This document shows positions 1-7,188 of a stretch of 7,316 bases of DNA, one piece after another. The position numbers were made by a program, and so were the translations under genes. Numbering within the stretch: position 1 is the stretch's first letter; each line of letters starts with the position of its first letter. The DNA is from Nitrospirota bacterium (GTDB lineage Bacteria; Nitrospirota; Thermodesulfovibrionia; Thermodesulfovibrionales; UBA1546): assembly GCA_004298625.1 (NCBI GenBank), contig SCSY01000255.1, forward strand, positions 1-7,316, read 5' to 3'. The notes under the pieces were generated by a model that had not been told where the DNA came from, ran no database searches, and worked only from the letters and a program-made list of their open reading frames with translations.

Positions 1-732
1 ATCGCAATAGATACGGCACATGGCCATACAAAGTCGGTCATAGAGGTGCTGAAGAAGATTAAAAGGAAATTTAATATAGAGGTCATCGCGGGAAATGTTG
101 CAACTGTAGAGGGCACATTAGATCTTATAAGAGCCGGCGCCGATGCAGTTAAAATTGGAATAGGGCCGGGCTCAATATGCACAACAAGGATAGTGGCAGG
201 GGCAGGCGTCCCCCAGATTACTGCGATAATGAACTGCGCCTCTGCGGCAAAGAAATATAAAGTGCCGGTGATCGCTGACGGAGGAATAAAATATTCAGGC
301 GATATAACAAAGGCGCTGGCGGCAGGAGCACACTCGGTTATGATGGGCGGTCTTTTTGCGGGAACAGATGAATCTCCTGGCGAAACGATTTTATATCAGG
401 GGAGAAGTTACAAAGTCTATAGAGGCATGGGTTCATTGGGCGCAATGGAGCAGGGCTCAAAGGACAGATACCAGCAGGCAGGTGTTGAGAGCAAAAAGCT
501 TGTGCCTGAAGGAGTTGAAGGAAGGGTCCCCAACAAAGGCCCGTTATCGCAAAGCATTCATCAGCTTATGGGCGGACTTCGCTCAGGCATGGGTTACTGC
601 GGATGCAAGACACTCAATGAACTGAGGCAGAAGTCAAGGTTCATAAGGATCACAAACGCAGGCCTGAGGGAAAGCCATGTCCATGACGTCGTCGTCACAA
701 AAGAGGCGCCGAATTACAGGACCGAGTGGTAG
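1..732 (+). CDS. guaB: IMP dehydrogenase, C-terminal half (5' end outside window)
   Basis: Inosine-5'-monophosphate dehydrogenase is the cytoplasmic, NAD-dependent enzyme that oxidises IMP to XMP, the committed step of GMP synthesis. The frame is already open at base 1 and runs 243 codons to a TAG at 730-732, about half of a normal protein of roughly 490 residues. The N-terminal barrel strands and any CBS pair lie upstream. Visible landmarks, numbered from base 1: DTAHGH (4-9, NAD-site aspartate region), GGNVAT-type phosphate loop, GPGSICTTR with the catalytic cysteine at residue 60 (bases 178-180), IADGG, MGG/AGT-ESPGE, the YRGMGSLGAM stretch, the mobile-flap Arg-Tyr pair (156-157, SKDRYQ), EGVEGRVP, GGLRSGMGY and the closing ESHVHDV-TKEAPNY motif. 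All key catalytic elements in this half are intact. A GTG at 46 lies inside the gene and is not the true start. The stop codon directly abuts the stop of the convergent ychF-like gene. Confidence 0.97.
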   Translation: MAIDTAHGHTKSVIEVLKKIKRKFNIEVIAGNVATVEGTLDLIRAGADAVKIGIGPGSICTTRIVAGAGVPQITAIMNCASAAKKYKVPVIADGGIKYSGDITKALAAGAHSVMMGGLFAGTDESPGETILYQGRSYKVYRGMGSLGAMEQGSKDRYQQAGVESKKLVPEGVEGRVPNKGPLSQSIHQLMGGLRSGMGYCGCKTLNELRQKSRFIRITNAGLRESHVHDVVVTKEAPNYRTEW

Positions 733-1818
733 TTATACATTGAACCTGAAATTGATTATGTCCCCGTCTTTTACTTCATAGGTCTTTCCCTCGAGGCGCA
801 GAAGTCCTTTTTCACGGGCCCCGGCCATATTGCCGTGCGCAATGAAGTCATCGTATGAGACGACCTCTGCCCTGATAAAGCCCCTCTCGATATCGGAATG
901 GATCTTGCCCGCTGCCTTTTGCGCATCCAGGCCTTTTTTAATGGTCCAGGCCCTGACCTCATCTTCTCCCGCAGTAAGAAAGGATATAAGCCCCAATAAG
1001 TCATAGCTCACATGTATCAACTTATTCAATGCAGGCTCTTCGATCCCAAGGTCGTCTAAAAATGCCTTTGCCTCATCAGGAGACAACTGGCCTATCTCCA
1101 TCTCTATCTTCCCGCAGAGGCTCAATACCTTCACCTGTCTTCCTTTAAAAAATTCCTGTAGCCCGGAGGTTATTGCCTTCGTCTTTTCAGAATTCAGATC
1201 CTGTTCGCCGACATTCAGAACTATCAACTCCGGTTTTATGGACATGAATTGAAGGTTTCTCATGGTCTTTTGCTCTTCCTCTGAGAAATCCATGTCTCTC
1301 AATGCAGTCTCTTTTTCAAGGACTTCTTTGCATTTAATGAGGACCTTCTTTTCCGTCTCATCGGGTTTCTTGCCCCTCTTCAAGCCCTGCTCCATCCTTT
1401 CAAGTCTTTTATCAACCAGTTCCAGATCTCCAAAGACCATCTCAAGCTCTACTGTCTCGGCATCCCTGCGAGGGTTTATACTTTCCATGGGATGGGTCAC
1501 GGACTCATCTTCAAATCCCCTGACAACATGCACGATGGCATCAGCATCTTTTATCAGGTCAAAGACCTTTCTGTTCTGCGCCATGTCTCCTTTTGTGAGA
1601 CCTATGTAATCAATATATTCAACAGTCGCATGGGTTGTCTTTTTAGGGCTGTAAATCTCGGTGAGCTTACCCAGTCTTATATCCGGAACCTTTACCACAC
1701 CCAGATGAGGCTCGGCAATAACAGTGGGGTATACTGTTGTCTCCAGGTTTAATCCCGTCAATGCGTTGAATATCGTTGTCTTTCCCGAATTAGCAAGTCC
1801 GATAATAGCGATCTTCAT
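733..1818 (-). CDS. ychF: Divergent YchF/Obg-family P-loop GTPase/ATPase with C-terminal TGS domain
   Basis: This 361-residue protein matches the YchF (EngD/OLA1) family in length and order: an N-terminal G domain, a helical insertion, and a C-terminal TGS-like domain (about 278-361; AGEDEVRAWTI, AAGKIHSDIERGFIRAE, VKDGDIINFRFNV). YchF proteins usually hydrolyse ATP, bind ribosomes and are linked to stress and translation. The variant G4 motif NVGE (202-205), in place of NKxD, fits the family's relaxed nucleotide choice. G3 is DYIG (70-73) followed by Leu74, the hydrophobic replacement of the catalytic glutamine. Odd points: the P-loop reads GLANSGKTT (7-15), not the usual GLPNVGKST, and the GEGLGN segment after switch II is missing, with three residues fewer there. 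It may therefore be a paralogue and not the standard copy. The ATG has a GGAG four bases upstream (1823-1826). It lies 29 bp after ruvB and is probably the last gene of that unit. Confidence 0.88.
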   Translation of the reverse strand: MKIAIIGLANSGKTTIFNALTGLNLETTVYPTVIAEPHLGVVKVPDIRLGKLTEIYSPKKTTHATVEYIDYIGLTKGDMAQNRKVFDLIKDADAIVHVVRGFEDESVTHPMESINPRRDAETVELEMVFGDLELVDKRLERMEQGLKRGKKPDETEKKVLIKCKEVLEKETALRDMDFSEEEQKTMRNLQFMSIKPELIVLNVGEQDLNSEKTKAITSGLQEFFKGRQVKVLSLCGKIEMEIGQLSPDEAKAFLDDLGIEEPALNKLIHVSYDLLGLISFLTAGEDEVRAWTIKKGLDAQKAAGKIHSDIERGFIRAEVVSYDDFIAHGNMAGAREKGLLRLEGKTYEVKDGDIINFRFNV

Positions 1819-1847
1819 TTTTCTCCATCAAGTCAAATAGATTTTAA

Positions 1848-2894
1848 TTAAAACAATCCCTGCGGTATATTTATCCCGAGATGCTGGTAGGCGTGCTTTG
1901 TGGCGAGCCTTCCGCGAGGAGTCCTTTCTAAAAAACCTTCCTGCAAAAGATACGGCTCATAAACGTCCTCGATCGTTTCCCTGTCCTCTCTCATCGCTGC
2001 CGAGAGCGTGTCAACGCCGACAGGACCGCCGCTGAATTTTTCTATTATAGTCGCGAGGAGTTTTCTGTCAACGTCATCAAGACCCCTTTCATCAACATCG
2101 AGAGATGTCAGAGACTCCCTTGTTATTTTCAGGTCAATGGCTCCATCGCCCTTCACCTGGGCAAAGTCCCTGATCCTTTTTAAAAGCCTGTTTGAGATCC
2201 TCGGGGTCCCGCGCGAGCGCATCGCGATCTCGTGAGCCGCATTATCCTTAATCTCTATATCGAGTATCTTTGCCGACCTCATAACGATTTTTTTAAGTTC
2301 GGAAGGCTCGTAAAACCCAAGCCTGTTTATCACCCCGAACCTGTCCCTTAAAGGGGAGGTGAGAAGGCCGGTCCTTGTTGTCGCCCCGATCAAAGTGAAC
2401 TTCGGAAGGTTAAGTTTCAGCGTCCTTGCATTCGGCCCCTGCCCGATGATTATATCAAGCTGATAATCCTCCATCGCAGGGTAGAGCACTTCCTCGACAA
2501 TCCTCGGAAGGCGGTGTATCTCGTCTATAAAAAGGATGTCAAAATCAGAGAGGTTTGTAAGTATAGCAGCAAGGTCGCCCGGCCTTTCGAGCACGGGACC
2601 GGATGTCGAGCGTATGTTAACCTTAAGTTCATTTGAGATTATGGTTGCGAGCGTTGTCTTGCCGAGTCCCGGAGGGCCGCAGAAAAGCACGTGGTCCAGC
2701 GGCTCATTTCTCTGTTTTGTCGCGGTGATGAATACCTTGAGGTTTTCTTTGATTTTTTCCTGCCCCACAAAATCACTGAAGGTCCTGGGCCTCAGGTTAA
2801 GCTCAAAAGATGCGTCCTCGTCCTTTATGGCAGGGCTTAATGTTCTTTCCGCCTCCGCGGATATATGATCGGGCTGCTTGTCCTTGTGGATCAT
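1848..2894 (-). CDS. ruvB: Holliday junction branch-migration ATPase RuvB
   Basis: RuvB is the hexameric AAA+ motor that, loaded by RuvA, pulls duplex DNA through Holliday junctions in recombination and fork repair. At 348 residues it is full length. In order: a short charged N-terminal tail, LRPRTFSDFVGQ (35-45), Walker A GPPGLGKTT (73-81), the STSGPVLERPGDLAAIL segment (96-112), Walker B with DEIHR (124-128), a beta-hairpin segment near 147-160, sensor 1 GATTRTGLLTSPLRDRFG (170-187, including the arginine-finger region), sensor 2 RGTPRISNRLL, and a C-terminal winged helix (YLLQEGFLERTPRGR). Nothing essential is missing. The ATG at 2894 is forced: an in-frame TAA lies 12 bases upstream (2904-2906) and there is no other start codon before the conserved core. 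No clear Shine-Dalgarno precedes it, because a heptamer repeat occupies that place. It follows ruvA by 40 bp. Confidence 0.97.
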   Translation of the reverse strand: MIHKDKQPDHISAEAERTLSPAIKDEDASFELNLRPRTFSDFVGQEKIKENLKVFITATKQRNEPLDHVLFCGPPGLGKTTLATIISNELKVNIRSTSGPVLERPGDLAAILTNLSDFDILFIDEIHRLPRIVEEVLYPAMEDYQLDIIIGQGPNARTLKLNLPKFTLIGATTRTGLLTSPLRDRFGVINRLGFYEPSELKKIVMRSAKILDIEIKDNAAHEIAMRSRGTPRISNRLLKRIRDFAQVKGDGAIDLKITRESLTSLDVDERGLDDVDRKLLATIIEKFSGGPVGVDTLSAAMREDRETIEDVYEPYLLQEGFLERTPRGRLATKHAYQHLGINIPQGLF

Positions 2895-2900
2895 GATGGT

Positions 2901-2930
2901 AGTTTACAGTTTTTAGTTTTCAGTTGGTAG
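2901..2930. repeat. Heptanucleotide repeat (AGTTNNN) filling the ruvA-ruvB spacer
   Basis: On the + strand the spacer reads as back-to-back 7-mers: AGTTTAC (2901-2907), AGTTTTT (2908-2914), AGTTTTC (2915-2921), AGTTGGT (2922-2928), then AG. The AGTT core recurs at exact 7-base steps. It is also bracketed by GGTAG at 2898-2902 and 2926-2930. On the minus (transcribed) strand it reads as AACTGAAAACT-like repeats, which resemble short interspersed heptamers seen in intergenic DNA of several bacterial groups (recollection, not searched). It takes up the region where the ruvB ribosome binding site should be. Confidence 0.75.
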
Positions 2931-2934
2931 TCCT

Positions 2935-3525
2935 TTATCTTTTTCCCGAGTCTGCTGCATTGCCTGTCAGATACTTTAAAGATTCCTTAAGAAGATTTTC
3001 TATTCCCTTAATCCCCTTTTTATAAGCCATTTCAAGGGATGCCAGCGCATCTGATTTTTTATATCCGAGGTTTACAAGCGCCGACAGCGTATCTTCAAAG
3101 ACCCTGTCTCTTGGTTTTTCCGAAGGAGGAAGTTTTTCCCTGAGCTCGAGTATCAGCCTGTGCGCTGTCTTTTTACCGAGACCGGGTATCCTGCAGAGAA
3201 GGGCGACATCCTCTTTTTCTATTGCCTCAACGAAATCATTGCGGGATATGCCTGAGAGTATGTTCAATGCCATCCTGGGGCCTATTCCCGTTATGCCGAG
3301 AAGTGTGGTGAATATCTTTTTTTCATCTTCATTGGAAAACCCGAACAACTGAAGCGCGTCTTCCCTCACATGAGTATGGATATGTAAAAAAATATCGTTT
3401 CCTTCAGAAGGCAGGTTCGAAAGGATGTTTAGCGGGACATTGACCTGATAACCAATGCCGTTGACCTCGACAATTACATTGTCGGGCCTTCTTGAAATAA
3501 GCCTTCCTCTTAGTGTGCCGATCAT
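2935..3525 (-). CDS. ruvA: Holliday junction DNA-binding subunit RuvA
   Basis: RuvA is the tetrameric cytoplasmic protein that clamps four-way DNA junctions and recruits RuvB rings. The 196-residue length is typical. Domain I is an OB fold starting MIGTLRG with VNGIGYQV (21-29) and the THVREDALQLFGF segment (51-63), where Glu55-Asp56 match the acidic pin that sits in the junction centre. Domain II carries two helix-hairpin-helix motifs, LGITGIGPR (76-84) and IPGLGKKTAHRL (113-124). Domain III (about 145-190) is the small helical part that contacts RuvB. The ATG fits the family start exactly. Its only purine-rich leader, AAGGGA, touches the start codon, so it is badly spaced; the ATG overlaps the TGA of an upstream 50-codon frame in an ATGA arrangement, which could allow coupled translation. 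ruvB follows; ruvC is not adjacent. Confidence 0.97.
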   Translation of the reverse strand: MIGTLRGRLISRRPDNVIVEVNGIGYQVNVPLNILSNLPSEGNDIFLHIHTHVREDALQLFGFSNEDEKKIFTTLLGITGIGPRMALNILSGISRNDFVEAIEKEDVALLCRIPGLGKKTAHRLILELREKLPPSEKPRDRVFEDTLSALVNLGYKKSDALASLEMAYKKGIKGIENLLKESLKYLTGNAADSGKR

Positions 3526-3674
3526 TCCCTTATTTCATACGGGAAGGAACTGTCTTTGAGCGGTTTATTTTGCCGATAGTCCATAAAATCTACTCTAAAA
3601 ATAAAGAGGCAAAATCCTCGGAGCGAAGCGAGAATGAGCGAAAAGATTGTTCCTTTCCGTATATAATCAATCAT
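3522..3674 (-). CDS. Possible 50-residue small protein bridging smc and ruvA (uncertain)
   Basis: I do not recognise this frame. It starts with ATG (3672-3674), four bases after the smc stop, and ends in TGA (3522-3524), which overlaps the ruvA ATG as ATGA, so it exactly fills the smc-ruvA gap. A GAGG inside the smc 3' end, nine bases ahead, could serve as a ribosome binding site. The product would begin MIDYIRKGTIF, have a hydrophobic stretch around residues 10-28 broken by one Arg, and end in a polar tail KDSSFPYEIRE. Against a real gene: the same DNA is a large imperfect palindrome, the opposite strand is open too, and the two strands give similar peptides (FIREGTVF and YIRKGTIF), as expected of a repeat read by chance. 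It may be translated only to couple ruvA to smc. An internal ATG (codon 31) is a weaker start. Confidence 0.35.
   Translation of the reverse strand: MIDYIRKGTIFSLILASLRGFCLFIFRVDFMDYRQNKPLKDSSFPYEIRE
3532..3667. repeat. Imperfect palindromic element (MITE-like) between smc and ruvA
   Basis: The arms 3532-3557 and 3642-3667 are inverted copies agreeing at 21 of 26 positions. The best core is ATACGGGAAGGAAC (3537-3550) against GTTCCTTTCCGTAT (3649-3662), 14 pairs with one G-T. A second nested inverted repeat, ATTTTGCC (3567-3574) and GGCAAAAT (3608-3615), lies inside. Between the arms GAGCGAA occurs twice (3621-3627, 3636-3642). A TA dinucleotide bounds both core arms, compatible with a TA-targeting mobile element, but a target duplication cannot be proven. 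It encodes no transposase. In RNA it could fold into a long stem in the smc-ruvA leader. It lacks a T-tract, so it is not a classic terminator. Confidence 0.6.
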
Positions 3675-3678
3675 AATA

Positions 3679-6600
3679 CTATGCCTCGACAAGCTGCATC
3701 GAGATGACTTTTGACACTCCTGGCTCTTCCATTGTTATGCCGTAGATATAATCGGATGCCTCCATCGTTACCCTGTTGTGAGTTATGACTATAAATTGAA
3801 TGGTGCTTGAAAGTTCCCGCAACATATTCGCAAATCTTGCCGTATTGGAATCATCCAGCGGAGCATCGGCCTCGTCGAGGATGCAAAGGGGCGTCGGTTT
3901 TATCAGGAAGCTTGAAAATAGCAGCGATAGCGCAGTGAGCGCCTTTTCACCGCCTGACATAAGGGTTATATTCTGGAATTTTTTGCCCGGCGGCTGCGCG
4001 ACAATGTCTATTCCCGTCTCAAGTATATTGCTTTCATCCGTCATGATAAGCTCGGCCCTTCCACCCCCGAACAGCTTAACGAATACCTCTGAGAATTTTA
4101 TTTTTAATTCCTCGAACGCCTCTCTCAGTTTTTTCTTTGTCGTGCTGTTTATCTTTGTGATTGCCTCTTCGAGTTCTGCTATAGACCTGTTGAGGTCTTC
4201 CTGCTGTTTTGAAAGAAAATCGTATCTCGTGCTGAGTTCTTCATATTCTTCGAGTGTGCCGAGGTTCACCTGCCCGAGTTCCTGTATCTTTATCTTCAGT
4301 TCATTCAGGCGTTCTTCATCCTCAGGCAGCAGGGGCTCAGCAGTCAGCGTATCTATTTCTGCGCCGTAATTCTGTCTTATATTTTCCGTGAGGTTTTCGA
4401 GCCTCATCCTGTGCTCGGTCTTCTGGATGTCGAGTTCCGATATTTTTGCCGACAGAGAGTCTACATCGTGTCTCAGCGTCCTGATGCCCTGCTCGTAAGA
4501 AAGGAGCCTCTGATTATCCTGTTCAATGGTTTCTCTTTTTTCAGATATTTTTCCCCTCAGGTCATCCGCATTCAAGACTATGCCCTTTATCTTGTCTTGA
4601 TGCTCCCCTGTCTCTTTTTCTCTCTGTGATATGCGGTCTTCAACGGACTTCATCTCATCGTTTACGGAATCGTTTTTCCGTAACAGTTCTTCGATAGCGC
4701 CGGCGACTGAGTCCTTCTCTTTCTGTATCGCCTCTGTTTTTTCCCTGAGGGATGTTATTGAGAGCCTCAGGTCCGTTATCTGCACGCGCTGTTCTTCATA
4801 ATTTACTTTTTCCAGGGTTATCAGCGCGAGAAGGTCGGACATGTCTTTTTCTGTAATAGCCCTTTTTGATTCTTCTGCGTTTATTACTGCTCCCTTTTCA
4901 AGGAGAAGTTTTTTAAGCGCTTCTTTTTCCCTTGCAAGTTCTTCCAGCTCAATCGAGAGGTATGCAAGTTTTCTATCTATTCGTTCTTTTTCTTCGCGGT
5001 AGTTTTCAGAGGTAAGCTTGGAGAGCGACATCTCCTTTTCCGTATTAACAATGACGGACTCAATATCATGGAGGCCTGCTTCTTTTTCTGCAATCCCCAG
5101 TTGCAGCCTGTTAAAGTCCTCCTGCATGCGGGCTATGGAATTTTTCTTCTGCTCGACTATTTCCTCTATCTCCCTGATCTCTCTTTTTCTTTTGAGAACT
5201 CCCCTGCCCTCTCCGCCGATGACTGCCCCTGAAGGTTCCACTATCTCGCCGTCAAGAGTGACAAAGACCGTTGAATGCGGGATATTGAATGTTGAATGAA
5301 GTTCAAGAGCCGTTCTCAGGTCTTTTACGATCAGGACATTGGACAGGAGATTTTTAGCTATGTCTGTAAACCCGGCATCTGCCTTTACGAAATCTATTGC
5401 CCTGCCTATTATGCCTGCAGGCGCGTCTGCCGCACTCTCAACTGATTTTGGGGCAAGGGGCATGAAGGCCATTCTGCCGACGCCCTTTGCCTTTAATGTT
5501 GAAACGGCAAGTTCTATATCCTCTATAGATTTAAGTATGAAAGAGTTAATCTTTTCCGAAAGGGCATTTTCAACAGCCTTTTCATATTCAGGTTCAACGC
5601 TGAGAATATCAGAGAGAGATGAGATGATGTGGAGATTTGAGCCCTCGGAAAGAATCTCGCGTGTCGGGGCGTCGAGGATGAGTTCTCTCAGGGATTCCAG
5701 GCGGGATATATTTGAGGCGATATCTTCCTTGGTTCCTGATAATTGATCCCTGAGATTCTCGATTTTTTCCCTGGCCGAGGAGATCTCCGAGATATACAAG
5801 CCCTTTTTTTCATTAAGCATGAGAATATCATTGTTTTTACTCCTGAGCGAACCCTCAACGTCGTTTATGGAGAAATCTATCTCATTAAGGATTCTCCGTG
5901 AATCCTCGGACTCTTTTATCAAGGCAGTCTCTTTTCGCTCTAATGCCTCGAGCGACGTCTGCATCCTGTCTATCTCATTCCTGAGATTGCTCAGTTCTTC
6001 GGATATCCTGAATATTTCCCTCCTCTTTGCCTCTACGATACCTTCTTTTTCTCCGAGTTCATTTTCGAGCGTCTCAATAAGCTCATTCTTGATCTTGAGC
6101 TCCTCTTTAAGCCCGTCTATATCCGTAGAAAGTTTTGTTTCTATGCTGTTTAATTCTTCCTGTTTTTGAGACAGTTCTGCTTTTTTTGTCCCGAACTCGT
6201 CTTTCATGGAATGCAGTTTCAGAAGATATTCTTTCAGGTTATCGCTGTCGGTATTCGATACGGCAATCAATCTCTCGGTCTCGGCTATGGCCTTTTCCAT
6301 GTCCCTGAATTCCTGCTGAAGATTCTCAAGGAATCTTTCTTTTTCGAGGAGTTCGAGGCGGTCTTTTTCCGCCGTGTTTTCGATGCTCGTAAGCTCTGTC
6401 CTTTTTAACGCCTCGTTCTCTTTGAGGGCATTATATTCAGCAAGTATTCTTTCGAGGGACTCTTTGAGGTTCTGGTAATCCCTTTTTGCCGTCTTAAGCT
6501 CTATGTCCCGCATTTCAGATGACAGCTTTTTATATCTCTCGGCCTTTTTTGCCTGCCGGTCAAGGGCATTTATCTGTCTCTTTACTTCAGAGACAATGTC

Positions 6601-7188
6601 GTTGATCCTCTGGAGATTTAATCTTGATGATTCGAGCTTGTTCAGCGCCTCTGTCCGTCTCACCTTATATTTCATCACGCCTGCGACTTCCTCTATCAGG
6701 AATCTCCTGTCCTGAGGTTTTGAACTGAGTATCGCCGCTATTCTGTCCTGTTCGAGTATCGAGTAGCTTTTGACTTCAAGTCCTGTGTCGAGAAACAGGT
6801 CTTTTATATCTTTTAGCCTGCATACAGTCTTGTTTGCCATATATTCACTTTCACCGGATCTGTAGAGCCGTCTCGTAACGGATGTCATATTCATGGAATC
6901 ATCTCCATTGTCCCGGGTCGGGTCGCCTATCCCCGACATGACAAGGGTAACCTCGGCCATGCCCTTCGGCTTCTTTATTGCAGAGCCGTTGAATATCACT
7001 TCCTCCATCTTTTCGCCCCTGAGGCTCTTTGCGCTCTGCTCGCCGAGGACCCATCGGAAGGAATCAACGATATTGCTCTTGCCGCAGCCGTTGGGGCCGA
7101 CGATGCAGGTTATCCCCGGATGGAGATTGAACGCAGTTCTCTCGGAGAAAGACTTGAAGCCTATAAGTTCGATTTTTTCTATGCGCAT
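3679..7188 (-). CDS. smc: Chromosome partition/condensation ATPase SMC
   Basis: SMC dimerises, joins ScpA and ScpB, and extrudes DNA loops for nucleoid compaction and segregation. The 1169-residue product is complete. N-terminal head: FKSF, Walker A GPNGCGKSN (31-39), Q-loop GEQSAKSLRG (49-58, with Arg57 at the arginine-finger position), LDTGLEVKSYSILEQDRI (133-150). Long heptad-rich coiled coil from about 170 to 510, hinge about 517-665 (DILSVEPEYEKAVENAL, VTLDGEIVEPSGAVIGG), returning coil to about 1000. C-terminal head: signature LMSGGEK (1076-1082), Walker B LCILDEAD with D-loop (about 1098-1111), and H-switch ITHNRVTMEASD. Residues 631-640 (HSTFNIPHST) are encoded by a heptamer repeat. 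The start is fixed by an in-frame TAA three codons upstream (7195-7197) and by the family N-terminus. No Shine-Dalgarno is visible. It is probably the first gene of the smc-ruvAB-ychF unit. Confidence 0.98.
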   Translation of the reverse strand: MRIEKIELIGFKSFSERTAFNLHPGITCIVGPNGCGKSNIVDSFRWVLGEQSAKSLRGEKMEEVIFNGSAIKKPKGMAEVTLVMSGIGDPTRDNGDDSMNMTSVTRRLYRSGESEYMANKTVCRLKDIKDLFLDTGLEVKSYSILEQDRIAAILSSKPQDRRFLIEEVAGVMKYKVRRTEALNKLESSRLNLQRINDIVSEVKRQINALDRQAKKAERYKKLSSEMRDIELKTAKRDYQNLKESLERILAEYNALKENEALKRTELTSIENTAEKDRLELLEKERFLENLQQEFRDMEKAIAETERLIAVSNTDSDNLKEYLLKLHSMKDEFGTKKAELSQKQEELNSIETKLSTDIDGLKEELKIKNELIETLENELGEKEGIVEAKRREIFRISEELSNLRNEIDRMQTSLEALERKETALIKESEDSRRILNEIDFSINDVEGSLRSKNNDILMLNEKKGLYISEISSAREKIENLRDQLSGTKEDIASNISRLESLRELILDAPTREILSEGSNLHIISSLSDILSVEPEYEKAVENALSEKINSFILKSIEDIELAVSTLKAKGVGRMAFMPLAPKSVESAADAPAGIIGRAIDFVKADAGFTDIAKNLLSNVLIVKDLRTALELHSTFNIPHSTVFVTLDGEIVEPSGAVIGGEGRGVLKRKREIREIEEIVEQKKNSIARMQEDFNRLQLGIAEKEAGLHDIESVIVNTEKEMSLSKLTSENYREEKERIDRKLAYLSIELEELAREKEALKKLLLEKGAVINAEESKRAITEKDMSDLLALITLEKVNYEEQRVQITDLRLSITSLREKTEAIQKEKDSVAGAIEELLRKNDSVNDEMKSVEDRISQREKETGEHQDKIKGIVLNADDLRGKISEKRETIEQDNQRLLSYEQGIRTLRHDVDSLSAKISELDIQKTEHRMRLENLTENIRQNYGAEIDTLTAEPLLPEDEERLNELKIKIQELGQVNLGTLEEYEELSTRYDFLSKQQEDLNRSIAELEEAITKINSTTKKKLREAFEELKIKFSEVFVKLFGGGRAELIMTDESNILETGIDIVAQPPGKKFQNITLMSGGEKALTALSLLFSSFLIKPTPLCILDEADAPLDDSNTARFANMLRELSSTIQFIVITHNRVTMEASDYIYGITMEEPGVSKVISMQLVEA
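5270..5297. repeat. Heptanucleotide repeat inside the smc hinge coding region
   Basis: The + strand reads GTTGAAT (5270-5276), GCGGGAT (5277-5283), ATTGAAT (5284-5290), GTTGAAT (5291-5297): four 7-base units, three of them near-identical. On the coding strand this is ATTCAAC-like and encodes HSTFNIPHST (about residues 631-640) just before the conserved VTLDGE segment of the hinge. Such TTGAAT heptamers resemble intergenic interspersed repeats, so finding one translated is unusual. Four units total 28 bases, so the open frame must have been settled by flanking changes. Confidence 0.7.

Noticed and set aside
356..625. Second open frame inside guaB
   Set aside because: It is out of frame with the intact, well conserved guaB sequence and has no recognisable features.
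3537..3662. The inverted repeat as a Rho-independent terminator for smc
   Set aside because: The loop between the main arms is about 98 bases and no run of T follows either arm, so it lacks the form of an intrinsic terminator.
3513..3707. Open frame of 64 codons on the + strand across the smc-ruvA gap
   Set aside because: It overlaps the 3' end of smc and the 5' end of ruvA on the opposite strand, has no ribosome binding site, and is open mainly because the palindrome makes both strands read alike.
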